A stretch of 64,000 nucleotides of DNA from Litorimonas cladophorae (GTDB lineage Bacteria; Pseudomonadota; Alphaproteobacteria; Caulobacterales; Maricaulaceae). The notes below the pieces were generated by a model. That model did not search any database and was not told the DNA's origin. It was given only the letters and a program-made list of their open reading frames with translations. The position numbers and the translations under genes are program-made. Positions 44,319 through 52,720 of this stretch are shown here, piece after piece. The stretch covers positions 992,001 through 1,056,000 of the forward strand of contig NZ_BMYV01000001.1 of NCBI RefSeq assembly GCF_014652455.1, written 5' to 3'. Each line of letters opens with the position of its first letter. The stretch's first letter is position 1.

Positions 44319-45131
44319 TCACTCAGGCTTTTGGGATGTCAGTATAAGATCAATATCAGCAACACCGGTGCAACTTACGGTGCTGGATTGCCCGGAATAG
44401 GCTCGATGGACACCCGTCACGGCCCCGGTCGTGATCAACATGCCCTTTTTAAGCGGAATGCCTCGCCGCGCTGTGTTTTCTAAAATAAAACGGAACGCTT
44501 CATACGGCTCGGGCGGGGCTTTAGCCCCCATGCTTTTACCCTCAATCACGGTCTCGATGATCCAATCGTCCAATGAAGACTCGTTCCAATTTGGAAGTAT
44601 CTCCCCCAATATGAGACCGTGATTGTTTCCGAAATCCGAAATCGGTGCGAAGGCTCCCATCTCGTTGATATGAGGGAATGGACTACTGGCGACCTCGACC
44701 CCAAGGCGGACGTCGCCAATATACTTTTTGGCCGCCTCAAGCGTCCAGTCCAACTTGTCCACAGGCGCATCTCTGCTCACTTCAAACACGATTTCCGCCT
44801 CCACTGCGCCGAAGCCTTCGGCGTAAATCGGCATGGGAATCCGTTCACCTGTACTGTGATGAACATTATGCGCGAAAACAGGTCCTGCGAGCTTAGACGC
44901 TCCAACTTCAGCAGCCTGCTCAGGCCCGATGCCGCCAACTTTCCACCCCGCAATTTTGTGAGGCCATTTCGATATCGCGATATCTTGGATCCTATAAGCC
45001 TCTGGAAGTGATGCAGGGAACTTTCCAGGATATTCGGTCAGTCCGCGGCAATTGCGACGCGCCGATGTGAAAGCGTCAGCAACGGCCTCAAGATCTGAAA
45101 GGGTGGCGGTCATTGTAGAAGTCTCATTCAT
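44319..45131 (-). CDS. 2-keto-4-pentenoate hydratase/FAH-family enzyme in a uronate operon
   Basis: About 270 residues. The start is taken at ATG 45131; an upstream codon at 45155 or an ATG six codons downstream are possible. KIAGWKVGGIGPEQAAEVG, AVEAEIVFEVSRD and ISDFGNNHGLILG follow the MhpD/HpaH pattern, including the metal-binding E-x-E. Family members add water to, or decarboxylate, 2-keto-enoic acids. It shares the fold with HpaH (59478) but not its operon. Here it is first gene of a minus-strand pair with the beta-helix protein, under a LacI-type site at 45167, so it probably acts on a keto-deoxy sugar acid rather than an aromatic product. That substrate idea is inference. Confidence 0.88.
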   Translation of the reverse strand: MNETSTMTATLSDLEAVADAFTSARRNCRGLTEYPGKFPASLPEAYRIQDIAISKWPHKIAGWKVGGIGPEQAAEVGASKLAGPVFAHNVHHSTGERIPMPIYAEGFGAVEAEIVFEVSRDAPVDKLDWTLEAAKKYIGDVRLGVEVASSPFPHINEMGAFAPISDFGNNHGLILGEILPNWNESSLDDWIIETVIEGKSMGAKAPPEPYEAFRFILENTARRGIPLKKGMLITTGAVTGVHRAYSGQSSTVSCTGVADIDLILTSQKPE

Positions 45132-45166
45132 TTTTAGATCGAAGTTTAGCGTCAATCCAATTTATA

Positions 45167-45181
45167 GGTAACCGGTGTCAT
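45167..45181. promoter_or_regulatory. LacI-type operator upstream of the hydratase/beta-helix operon
   Basis: GGTAACCGGTGTCAT, the exact reverse complement of the site at 46391-46405. The central CCGG with flanking near-dyad matches LacI-family operators. It is 36 bp from the ATG at 45131, in the divergent promoter shared with the lacI-type gene. Confidence 0.7.
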
Positions 45182-45308
45182 AAAGCAAATACTCGGTCAG
45201 CCTAATCCGCAGATTTCAATGCGTAACTTTGGTCGCGCTGGCGAATCACCCCAGAGCATCAAAAAAATAAAGCCTTGAAGGACAACGCTGAACCCCTAAT
45301 GCAAGATT

Positions 45309-46358
45309 ATGACGACGCAGCGGGACAAGGGCACAATTACCATCAACGATATCGCCCGTATGTCCGGCGTGTCGAAGAAAACCGTCTCACGCGTTATAAA
45401 TAAGTCCCCGTCGGTTGGCGCAAATACGCGCAAACAAATTGAAAAGATTATTGAGGAAACCGGGTTCATCCCCAACCCGCAAGCTCAAGCCCTCGCCTTT
45501 CGTCGCTCCTTCTTAATTGCCCTCGTCTACGACAACCCAAGCCCGCAATATATTGCGAATATTCAGCGCGGGGTCCTCAAGGCTTTGGAAGGCACGAGGT
45601 TTCAACTCGTCCTACGGCCATGCGACCGAGCAGAGCTTAACTACCACGACAAAATCCTATCCTTCGTCCAGCAACACAATCCGTTCGGCCTAATTTTTGT
45701 CCCATCTATGTCAGAGGACATTGAGCTGTCGCGAAAGCTCAAAGAAAGAAATTGTCACTTCGTTCGTATCGCATCTGTGGATTTAACGGACCCAGCCCAT
45801 CAAATTAAGACCGCCGACGCCGAGGGTGCAAAACTGGCTGCGCGGCATTTGGCGCAACTTGGGCATACTAAAGTTGCGCATATCCACGGGCCCGAACTAT
45901 TCCAATCAACGCATGAACGTCGGGATGGATTCAAAGCTGGCCTCGCTGAATTTGGCTTAAGTTTAGCCCCCGAACTCACGATAGAAGGCGCCTACACATT
46001 TGACTCAGGCGTCAAATGCGCGACAACGCTATTGCATGGAAAAGAGCGCCCCACCGCCATATTCACTGGCAATGATGAAATGGCCGTTGGCGTTTACGTT
46101 GCCGCGAGAAAGGCAGGCTTGCGGATCCCGCAAGACCTTTCCGTTGTAGGATTTGACGACACCCCAATCGTTTCCCGCATTTGGCCGCCTATGACGTCTG
46201 TCAGGTTTCCTATTCGGGATTTAGGTTTCGACGTAGCTACGCTTTTAATCGACTCAGATAAGATGCCCCCTGCCCAACAGCGCACCGTTCCACAAATCGT
46301 CGAGCTCGACCTTATTATACGCGAGTCGACAACCGCGCCCGTTTCAGAAATACGATGA
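45309..46358 (+). CDS. LacI family transcriptional regulator
   Basis: 349 residues. The helix-turn-helix ITINDIARMSGVSKKTVSRVINKSP is at residues ~10-35 with the hinge following; the periplasmic-binding-protein-like ligand domain covers ~65-340 (PTAIFTGNDEMAVGVYVAAR, DLSVVGFDDTP). It lies between the divergent hydratase/beta-helix operon and the kduI-kduD genes. An identical 15-bp operator is found in front of both, so it probably represses both and responds to a uronate-derived ligand. Confidence 0.94.
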   Translation: MTTQRDKGTITINDIARMSGVSKKTVSRVINKSPSVGANTRKQIEKIIEETGFIPNPQAQALAFRRSFLIALVYDNPSPQYIANIQRGVLKALEGTRFQLVLRPCDRAELNYHDKILSFVQQHNPFGLIFVPSMSEDIELSRKLKERNCHFVRIASVDLTDPAHQIKTADAEGAKLAARHLAQLGHTKVAHIHGPELFQSTHERRDGFKAGLAEFGLSLAPELTIEGAYTFDSGVKCATTLLHGKERPTAIFTGNDEMAVGVYVAARKAGLRIPQDLSVVGFDDTPIVSRIWPPMTSVRFPIRDLGFDVATLLIDSDKMPPAQQRTVPQIVELDLIIRESTTAPVSEIR

Positions 46359-46390
46359 AACAAGAATAAAATTACAAATAGCCCTTTAAA

Positions 46391-46405
46391 ATGACACCGG
46401 TTACC
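46391..46405. promoter_or_regulatory. LacI-type operator upstream of kduI
   Basis: ATGACACCGGTTACC, identical on the opposite strand to 45167-45181. It lies 31 bp before the kduI GTG and 32 bp after the lacI-type stop, indicating a separate promoter for kduID. Orientation relative to the downstream gene is the same at both sites. Confidence 0.7.
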
Positions 46406-46436
46406 GTAAACAGACGAAAAAGTGCGGGAGAGATTT

Positions 46437-47285
46437 GTGTTTAACAAAACATATCATGCGACCCATCCAGACATGATGGATGGCGTGAGCAATGAGCAAC
46501 TGCGTGATCGCTATGTCGTGCCTGATTTGTTTAAAGCGGGCGAGATCAACATGAGCTATTCGCACAATGAGCGTTTCGTCATTGGTGGTGTGGCCCCTGT
46601 TTCAAAGTCGATCAAACTTCCGGCACAAACCGTTCCGGCGTCTGCCGAAGGTCACCCTTTCCTAGAACGTCGCGAACTGGGCGTAATTAACGTGGGTGGC
46701 GGTTCCGGTACGGTTACGATTGATGGGACGACCCATAATCTCAATAAACTTGACGGTCTTTACATTCCAATGGGCAGCGATGACGTCGTCTTCGCGTCAG
46801 ATGATGCCTCCAACCCTGCTAAATACTACCTACTTTCGACACCTGCTCACAAAGCATATGAGGTAGTCAAAATTTCAATCGATCAAGCCGTTCCGCTGGA
46901 GCGCGGTTCACTGGCTGAAAGTAATGAGCGGATCATCTATCAATATATTGTCCCGACAACGGCCAAGTCTTGCCAGCTTCTACTAGGTCTCACCATACTT
47001 AGCGAAGGCAGTGTGTGGAATACGATGCCACCGCATCTTCATGATCGCCGCTCTGAAGTTTATTTCTATTTCGACCTCGATGAAAACGCCCGTCTTTTTC
47101 ACTTTATGGGTGAAGAGGACAAAATTCGTCACATTGTGATGGAAAATGAGGAAGCTGTGATTTCCCCGCCTTGGTCGATCCACATGGGGTCGGGAACGAA
47201 AGCTTACTCCTTTATCTGGGGTATGGGCGGTGAAAACTTAGATTACACCGATCTCAATGTCTGCGATATCTGCCAGCTTCAATAG
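46437..47285 (+). CDS. kduI: 5-keto-4-deoxyuronate isomerase (4-deoxy-L-threo-5-hexosulose-uronate ketol-isomerase)
   Basis: 282 residues from GTG 46437, which has GGGAGAG 5 nt upstream; the N-terminus then matches KduI ([21 protein letters not shown]). The zinc site of this cupin enzyme is visible in [16 protein letters not shown] (two His, Glu) with a later His in [11 protein letters not shown]. It converts 5-keto-4-deoxyuronate (DKI) to 2,5-diketo-3-deoxygluconate (DKII), a step best known from pectin and glycosaminoglycan breakdown. It overlaps kduD by one base and is controlled from its own promoter with a LacI-type operator. Confidence 0.95.
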   Translation: MFNKTYHATHPDMMDGVSNEQLRDRYVVPDLFKAGEINMSYSHNERFVIGGVAPVSKSIKLPAQTVPASAEGHPFLERRELGVINVGGGSGTVTIDGTTHNLNKLDGLYIPMGSDDVVFASDDASNPAKYYLLSTPAHKAYEVVKISIDQAVPLERGSLAESNERIIYQYIVPTTAKSCQLLLGLTILSEGSVWNTMPPHLHDRRSEVYFYFDLDENARLFHFMGEEDKIRHIVMENEEAVISPPWSIHMGSGTKAYSFIWGMGGENLDYTDLNVCDICQLQ

Positions 47286-48043
47286 TGTCCTCTATGTTCG
47301 ATCTTTCAGGTAAAGTCGCACTTGTTACCGGGGCCAATACGGGTCTTGGGCAGGGCATGGCCCTCGCACTTGCGGGAGCTGGCGCAAATATAGTTTTGAT
47401 CGGACGGTCCGAACCGACTGAAACCCTCATCGAAATCGCGAAGCTAGGGGTCAAATCTCACTCAATCCTGACAGATCTAGGTAGTGCGGACAACGTCGCT
47501 GGCATTGTTGCCGAAGCCGCCGCCACATTTGGTTCCGTCGACATCCTTGTGAACAATGCAGGCATTATTAAACGAAACGAAGCGATCGAATTTACACCCG
47601 AGGAATGGGACTCGGTAATGAACGTAAATCTGCGGACATTATTTTTTCTGTCCCAAGCCTTTGCTCGGCATCTCGTTGACGAGAAAAAAACGGGTAAGAT
47701 CATCAACATTGCGTCTATGTTGACTTTTCAAGGCGGCATTCGGGTGCCTTCTTACACGGCGTCCAAAAGTGCTGTTGGAGGGCTGACGAAAGCCCTCGCG
47801 AATGAATGGGCACAGCACGGCATCAACGTCAATGCAATCGCCCCGGGCTATTTTGCCACAAATAACACCGCAGCTCTTCAAGCCGACGAAAAGCGTAACA
47901 GCGAAATCTTGAGGCGTATCCCGAGTGAACGCTGGGGAGAGCCTTCCGATTTGAGTGGCGCTGTTGTATTTTTGGCCTCTGCAGGATCCGACTATGTGCA
48001 AGGCATTACGCTTCCTGTCGATGGAGGCTGGCTATCGCGTTAG
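47285..48043 (+). CDS. kduD: 2-deoxy-D-gluconate 3-dehydrogenase / DKII reductase
   Basis: 252 residues, GTG start overlapping the kduI stop. The start of KduD is clear: MFDLSGKVALVTGANTGLGQ. NNAGIIKRNEAIEF, catalytic serine in INIASMLTFQGG and Y-x-x-x-K in SYTASKSAVGGL are typical. It reduces 2,5-diketo-3-deoxygluconate to KDG, which KdgK then phosphorylates. The kduI-kduD pairing makes the assignment firm. Confidence 0.94.
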   Translation: MSSMFDLSGKVALVTGANTGLGQGMALALAGAGANIVLIGRSEPTETLIEIAKLGVKSHSILTDLGSADNVAGIVAEAAATFGSVDILVNNAGIIKRNEAIEFTPEEWDSVMNVNLRTLFFLSQAFARHLVDEKKTGKIINIASMLTFQGGIRVPSYTASKSAVGGLTKALANEWAQHGINVNAIAPGYFATNNTAALQADEKRNSEILRRIPSERWGEPSDLSGAVVFLASAGSDYVQGITLPVDGGWLSR

Positions 48044-48143
48044 TCTCTAAAACAACTACCTACCCATTTTTATTCTGGCGTACTCTTGCGCGGCTGAGTG
48101 GTTTCGGCCACGCATATAATTAATTAAAAATCTGGACCGTGTC

Positions 48144-49175
48144 ATGACCACTACTCCGTCAAAACTTAATCCCAAATTTAAATTGCCAATGGCGAACCGA
48201 CGCCAAGTCCTTGCAGCTGGTGGCGCCGCCGCTCTGCTGACAGGGTGCGGAGCGGCCGATGTCAACCGACCACTTCTGGCGGCCGATATTTTGCCCGACG
48301 GATTCCCAACGGTTGAGGCCGTGAAATATATGGGCAAGCTCATGAGTGAGCGGACCGACGGACGCCTCAGCATCAAAATGTTCGCAGGCGGACAGCTAGG
48401 CTCTGAACGTGACACGCTTGAGATCACAACCTTTGGCGGACTTGATATTGACCGTATCGCTATCGCGCCGCTTAATACGTTTGAGCCTTTGACGATCATC
48501 CCCGCCCTTCCCTTCCTTTTCCGCTCCACGGCCCATATGCGCGGCGCGATGGATGGCGCTCCCGGACAGATGATCTTGGATGCACTTCAACCACATGGAT
48601 TGGTAGGCCTCTGTTTCTACGATTCAGGCGAACGAAGTTTTTACAATACGAAACGCCCTATCCTGAAGCCTTCTGACATGAAGGGCATGAAGATTCGTGT
48701 TCAGAACTCTGACCTTTATGTATCAATGATCAAAGCGCTCGATGCCGATCCTACACCGATGTCTCTGGGGGAAGTCTATCAATCCCTTGTCCAAGGCGTG
48801 ATCGACGGCGCGGAGAATAATTGGCCGTCCTATCAAACAGGACGCCATTTCGAAGCGGCCCCTTATTACAGCCTCACCCGCCATGTTATGGCGCCTGAAA
48901 TCCTCGTCATGTCACTCAGCCGTTGGAATAAATTATCCAAAGCCGACCAAGAAATCGTCAAGCAATCCGCCAGAGACTCCGTGCCGATGATGCGCGACCT
49001 CTGGGACGCGCGCGTTAATTCAGCACGGACTGAGCTTTTGGCTGCAGGCGTCGAAGCCAATGAGGTTGAAGATCAATCCGCCTTTAGCGATTTGATGAAA
49101 CCTGTTTGGGAGCGTTATATCGTCTCTGACAAACAGAAAGCGCTCGTGAAATCTATCCAGTCCATGGAGCTATAA
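48144..49175 (+). CDS. TRAP transporter substrate-binding protein (DctP family)
   Basis: 343 residues. The N-terminus has a twin-arginine lipoprotein signal: NRRQVLAAGGAAALLTGC, with Cys in a lipobox. The rest is a DctP fold with the conserved region DMKGMKIRVQNSDLYVSMIKAL and the ligand-contact stretch QGVIDGAENNWPSYQTGRH. It captures an acidic solute in the periplasm for the DctQ/DctM permease encoded next. It follows kduD by 100 bp on the same strand, so the ligand is probably a uronate or unsaturated oligouronate; this is inferred from context. Stop and dctQ start overlap. Confidence 0.94.
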   Translation: MTTTPSKLNPKFKLPMANRRQVLAAGGAAALLTGCGAADVNRPLLAADILPDGFPTVEAVKYMGKLMSERTDGRLSIKMFAGGQLGSERDTLEITTFGGLDIDRIAIAPLNTFEPLTIIPALPFLFRSTAHMRGAMDGAPGQMILDALQPHGLVGLCFYDSGERSFYNTKRPILKPSDMKGMKIRVQNSDLYVSMIKALDADPTPMSLGEVYQSLVQGVIDGAENNWPSYQTGRHFEAAPYYSLTRHVMAPEILVMSLSRWNKLSKADQEIVKQSARDSVPMMRDLWDARVNSARTELLAAGVEANEVEDQSAFSDLMKPVWERYIVSDKQKALVKSIQSMEL

Positions 49176-49708
49176 TGTCCGATAATACGCTCGCACGCGT
49201 CACGCACAAAGCGGCTGACGTCCTTCTCATTGTTTCTGGCATTGCGTTGCTGATGATGACCTTCATTGTTGGCTGGCAAGTTTTTGGCCGTTACGTTTTG
49301 GGCTCCAGTCCATCTTGGGCCGAGCAAAGCGCATTGACACTGATGATTTGGTTTATCTTTCTGGGCGGCGCGGCCGGCGTTCGCGATGGGTTCCATATCC
49401 GCATTATCGCGGTCGAAAATATGGTGTCTAAATCCACACGAAAGAAAATGCGGATCGCCTCCAACGCCGTTGTAGGCTTTTGTGGCCTCGCAATGCTTTG
49501 GTGGGGCGGCGAACTTGTCGTTCGAACTTGGAGCCACGTTATTCCGTCCTTGGGTATTCCTCGCGGTATGGCCTATCTCGCAATCCCGATCGCGGGCGCA
49601 TTGACGACTATTTTTTCTTTGGAACGCATCTTTGATGACCCAGCTGAAAAAGCCAAAATTGGCGAAATGTCAGCGTTCGGGGTCGAAACTGAAGAGGGAG
49701 ACGCATAA
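49175..49708 (+). CDS. TRAP transporter small permease (DctQ family)
   Basis: 177 residues with four membrane helices (about 15-37, 50-70, 90-110, 128-150). The conserved W-x-E-Q motif is present as PSWAEQSALTLMIW, and GGAAGVRDGFHIRI follows as in DctQ proteins. It forms the membrane complex with the large permease; it overlaps dctP by 1 bp and dctM by 1 bp. Confidence 0.94.
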   Translation: MSDNTLARVTHKAADVLLIVSGIALLMMTFIVGWQVFGRYVLGSSPSWAEQSALTLMIWFIFLGGAAGVRDGFHIRIIAVENMVSKSTRKKMRIASNAVVGFCGLAMLWWGGELVVRTWSHVIPSLGIPRGMAYLAIPIAGALTTIFSLERIFDDPAEKAKIGEMSAFGVETEEGDA

Positions 49709-50985
49709 TGGAAATTCTTGTCCTATTAGTTGTTCTGGTCGTTCTTCTGATGATGGGTGTACCCGTTGCCTACGCCCTTCTAGGTTCCGCAATGGCGACA
49801 TTTGTTGTTCTCGACATTCCACTTGTTGTTGCCTTTCAGCGCATGGCGGCGGGGGTCAGCGTCTTCTCGCTCATGGCCATTCCATTCTTCATTTTTGCCG
49901 GCGACCTGATGTATCGATCGGGGATTGCCGAACGCCTTGTCCAGATTGCCGAAGGTACATTCGGACGTCCACGTGGCGGTCTTGGTATGGTCAATGTTGG
50001 CGCATCTTCCCTTTTTGGCGCCGTTTCTGGCTCTGCGATTGCTAGCGCTTCGGCTATGGGCTCGACTTTGATGCCTCTGATGAAAGAACGCGGATATGAC
50101 GGTGATTATGCGGTTAACGTGACGGTTACCGCCGCGATTGTTGGCCTCCTTATTCCGCCGTCGCATAATATGATTATCTATTCTGCGGCATCCGGGATTG
50201 GTGTCTCGATTGGGGATCTGTTCCTTGCAGGCGTTGTCCCCGGTGTGTTGACAGCGGGCCTCCTCATGTTCGTGGCATGGCGCGTCGCGATTAAGCGCGG
50301 TTATCCAGGCGGTAAATTCCCAGGCTGGCGCGCGTTTGCCAAAGCGATTGTGTTTGCGATTCCCGGTTTGATGACGGCGATCATTATCATGGGCGGCATT
50401 TTGTCTGGCATTTTCACGGCGACCGAAAGCTCATCTATCGCCGTAATTTACACAATGCTGATTGGCTTCTTTATCTACCGCACGCTCGGTCTGAAAACGC
50501 TGTTCAAATCGGCGAAAGAGTCTGTGAAGATCACAGCGATGGTGATGCTCATCATCGCCTCGGCCACAGCTTTTGGATACGCCCTCGCCATTCTTGAGGC
50601 ACCCACACAACTGGCGAGCCTGATCACATCGGTCACAGATAATCCGATAGCGGTCTTATTGATCGTCAATGTCATTTTATTGGTACTTGGCACCTTTATG
50701 GATATGTCACCGCTAATCGTGATCATGACGCCAATCCTGCTGCCTGTCGTAATGGCAGTGGGTGTTGATCCTGTGCACTTCGGGATCATTATGATGATTA
50801 ACTTGGGTATCGGATTGGTGACACCGCCCGTCGGCGCGGTTCTCTTTGTTGGGGCTGCGGTGGGGAAAATCCCGGTCGAACAGGCGATCAAAACGATTTG
50901 GCCATTTTATCTGGCCCTCGTCGCAGCGCTTTTGCTGATCACATTTGTTCCGCAAATTTCATTGGCGCTTCCAAACCTGTTTTAA
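49708..50985 (+). CDS. TRAP transporter large permease (DctM family)
   Basis: 425 residues with about 12 membrane segments. AIPFFIFAGDLMYRSG, GASSLFGAVSGSAIASASAMGS and the PPSHNMIIYS region are typical of DctM, the Na+-coupled transport subunit. It completes the dctPQM set after kduID, and a terminator follows 9 bp after its stop, so kduI-kduD-dctPQM could be one transcript. Confidence 0.95.
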   Translation: MEILVLLVVLVVLLMMGVPVAYALLGSAMATFVVLDIPLVVAFQRMAAGVSVFSLMAIPFFIFAGDLMYRSGIAERLVQIAEGTFGRPRGGLGMVNVGASSLFGAVSGSAIASASAMGSTLMPLMKERGYDGDYAVNVTVTAAIVGLLIPPSHNMIIYSAASGIGVSIGDLFLAGVVPGVLTAGLLMFVAWRVAIKRGYPGGKFPGWRAFAKAIVFAIPGLMTAIIIMGGILSGIFTATESSSIAVIYTMLIGFFIYRTLGLKTLFKSAKESVKITAMVMLIIASATAFGYALAILEAPTQLASLITSVTDNPIAVLLIVNVILLVLGTFMDMSPLIVIMTPILLPVVMAVGVDPVHFGIIMMINLGIGLVTPPVGAVLFVGAAVGKIPVEQAIKTIWPFYLALVAALLLITFVPQISLALPNLF

Positions 50986-50993
50986 ACATCTGG

Positions 50994-51018
50994 CCCGACT
51001 TTTCGAAGTCGGGTTTTT
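50994..51018 (+). terminator. Rho-independent terminator after dctM
   Basis: CCCGACTT (50994-51001) and AAGTCGGG (51006-51013) enclose a TTCG tetraloop, followed by five T. A strong classical terminator. Confidence 0.93.
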
Positions 51019-51041
51019 CTTTGCCTTCGAACCGATCAACC

Positions 51042-51133
51042 CAAGCGCCTACGCTCTCAAGCCCCGTAAAAACTAAAGTTTCAAAATGGGGACCTACCCA
51101 TTTATGCAATGCCTGATCTGTGGGACGTCCGCG
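51042..51133. repeat. Copy 2 of a ~93-bp repeat (first copy at 19708-19801)
   Basis: Aligned with copy 1 across its length; the last 13 bases TGGGACGTCCGCG are identical. Its hairpin is CCCC (51062-51065) with GGGG (51088-51091) and inner AAACT/AGTTT, i.e. different bases at the same place as the copy 1 hairpin. It starts 24 bp after the dctM terminator. The minus strand has an open frame across it (from a TTG at 51142) with residues such as RGRPTDQALHKWVGPHFETL; I do not recognise the protein. Confidence 0.6.
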
Positions 51134-51331
51134 CAATGGCAACCCGATGGCTGCTGTTACAGGCTGTCAGGCACGCGTTAATCGGCCCCTTATTTGTTTT
51201 CTTAAAAACTGCCACAACAATGGTTCAAAGTAAAAATTGGGAAATTTTAGGGCGAATGTCGTTGATAGACTTTACTCGCGGCGCCACTACGCGCATCGTA
51301 GCTTAGTATATTAAACACTCAGGGGTCGGAC
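51134..51331. other. Intergenic region upstream of the M20 amidohydrolase
   Basis: About 200 bp. Nothing recognisable apart from the expected promoter of the downstream gene. Homology to the region after copy 1 stops at about 51133, so the repeat ends there. Confidence 0.5.
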
Positions 51332-52645
51332 ATGGCGTTTAAATCAATCACATTGGGTTTCCTTCTTACCGCGGCAACATTGCCAGTCACAGCCTTTGCG
51401 GATGACACATTGCGCAAAGATATCGCGGCCGATTATAACGCCAATCTCGAATCCCTTTTTACCCATTTTCACCAAAACCCAGAACTGTCGTTTTTAGAGA
51501 GCAAGACTGCAACGCGGCTGGCGAGCGAAATTAAAGCTTTTGGTTATGACGTCACCGAAGGCGTCGGCGGAACAGGTATCGTTGCGGTCATGAAAAATGG
51601 GGCAGGACCGACTGTCATGATTCGCGCAGACATGGATGGCCTACCCGTCAAAGAAGATAGCGGACTGTCATACGCCTCAACTGCCCTGCAAATCGACAGG
51701 GATGGCGTTGAGAAGCCTGTGATGCACGCTTGTGGGCATGATGTGCATATTACCTCTCTCGTCGGCGCTGCACGGCAAATGGCGGCGCGGAAAGATCGAT
51801 GGTCAGGCACGCTTGTACTGATAGGACAACCCGCAGAGGAGTTGATTTCCGGTGCACGAGCGATGTTGGAAGACGGCCTCTATACCCGTTTTCCAAAACC
51901 AGATTACGCGCTCGGATTTCATGTTTCGGCAGGCATTCCCTCAGGCCGCGTTGAAGTTGCCCAAGGCATTGCAATGTCCAGCTCTGACAGTGTCGACATA
52001 ATTGTCAAAGGTGTCGGCGCTCATGGCGCGTCACCTCATAAAGGCATCGATCCTGTTCTTGTCGCCTCACAGATTGTTGTCTCTCTACAATCTGTCGTCT
52101 CACGATCTATAGCGCCTCTCGAACCAGGTGTGATCACCGTTGGATCGATTCATGGCGGAAACAAACACAATATCATTTCGGATGAAGTGAAGATGCAACT
52201 GACCGTCCGTTCTGATAGCCCCAAAATTCGCAAGCAGTTGCTGGACGGTATCGACCGTGTTGTCGAGGGCGTCGCGATCTCATTGGATGTTCCGGAAGAA
52301 TTGATGCCCGAAGTCATTCGATCCAAGACACAAACGACGCCTCCCACGATTAACGATCGCGCCACAGCGGAGCGGGTCATTTCCGTTTTTGAGGAGAAGC
52401 TACCAAATGGCACGCTGTTCAGCCAGCCTCGCCAAGGCATGGGGGCGGAAGACTTCTCCTATTTCATCACACCTGAAACAGGCGTCAAAGGCGTCTATTT
52501 CTGGGTCGGCGGAACACCCGAAAAAGACGTAGAAGATGCCCCGTCCCATCACTCACCCTTTTTTAAGGTCGAACCTGAACCTTCCATCACATTGGGAACG
52601 GAAGCTACAGTCCTCGCAGCGTTGGATTTACTCCAAAAGAAGTAG
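51332..52645 (+). CDS. M20 family amidohydrolase with signal peptide
   Basis: 437 residues. Signal peptide LGFLLTAATLPVTAFA with cleavage before DDTLRK, so periplasmic. The M20D/hippurate-hydrolase pattern is present: FHQNPELSFLE, IRADMDGLPVKEDS, MHACGHDVHITSLVG (metal ligands), GQPAEELISGARAML and the dimerisation insert GVGAHGASPHKGIDP. QGMGAEDFSYF carries the late metal ligand. It hydrolyses an N-acyl amino acid or peptide-like amide. The location after the TRAP operon may be coincidental; the gene has its own upstream region and is 75 bp from the FBPase-like gene. Confidence 0.93.
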   Translation: MAFKSITLGFLLTAATLPVTAFADDTLRKDIAADYNANLESLFTHFHQNPELSFLESKTATRLASEIKAFGYDVTEGVGGTGIVAVMKNGAGPTVMIRADMDGLPVKEDSGLSYASTALQIDRDGVEKPVMHACGHDVHITSLVGAARQMAARKDRWSGTLVLIGQPAEELISGARAMLEDGLYTRFPKPDYALGFHVSAGIPSGRVEVAQGIAMSSSDSVDIIVKGVGAHGASPHKGIDPVLVASQIVVSLQSVVSRSIAPLEPGVITVGSIHGGNKHNIISDEVKMQLTVRSDSPKIRKQLLDGIDRVVEGVAISLDVPEELMPEVIRSKTQTTPPTINDRATAERVISVFEEKLPNGTLFSQPRQGMGAEDFSYFITPETGVKGVYFWVGGTPEKDVEDAPSHHSPFFKVEPEPSITLGTEATVLAALDLLQKK

Positions 52646-52720
52646 GTCCGCCGCGCCTTCCGTATTGGAATTTGGGCGCGCATCGCCTAGTGAGCCCCCA
52701 TATCTTACGAAAGCTCCTTC

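Noticed and set aside
50939-51142. 67-codon minus-strand frame across repeat copy 2
   Set aside because: TTG start without a ribosome-binding site, runs through the dctM terminator into dctM, and the equivalent in copy 1 is frameshifted. Kept only as part of the repeat discussion.
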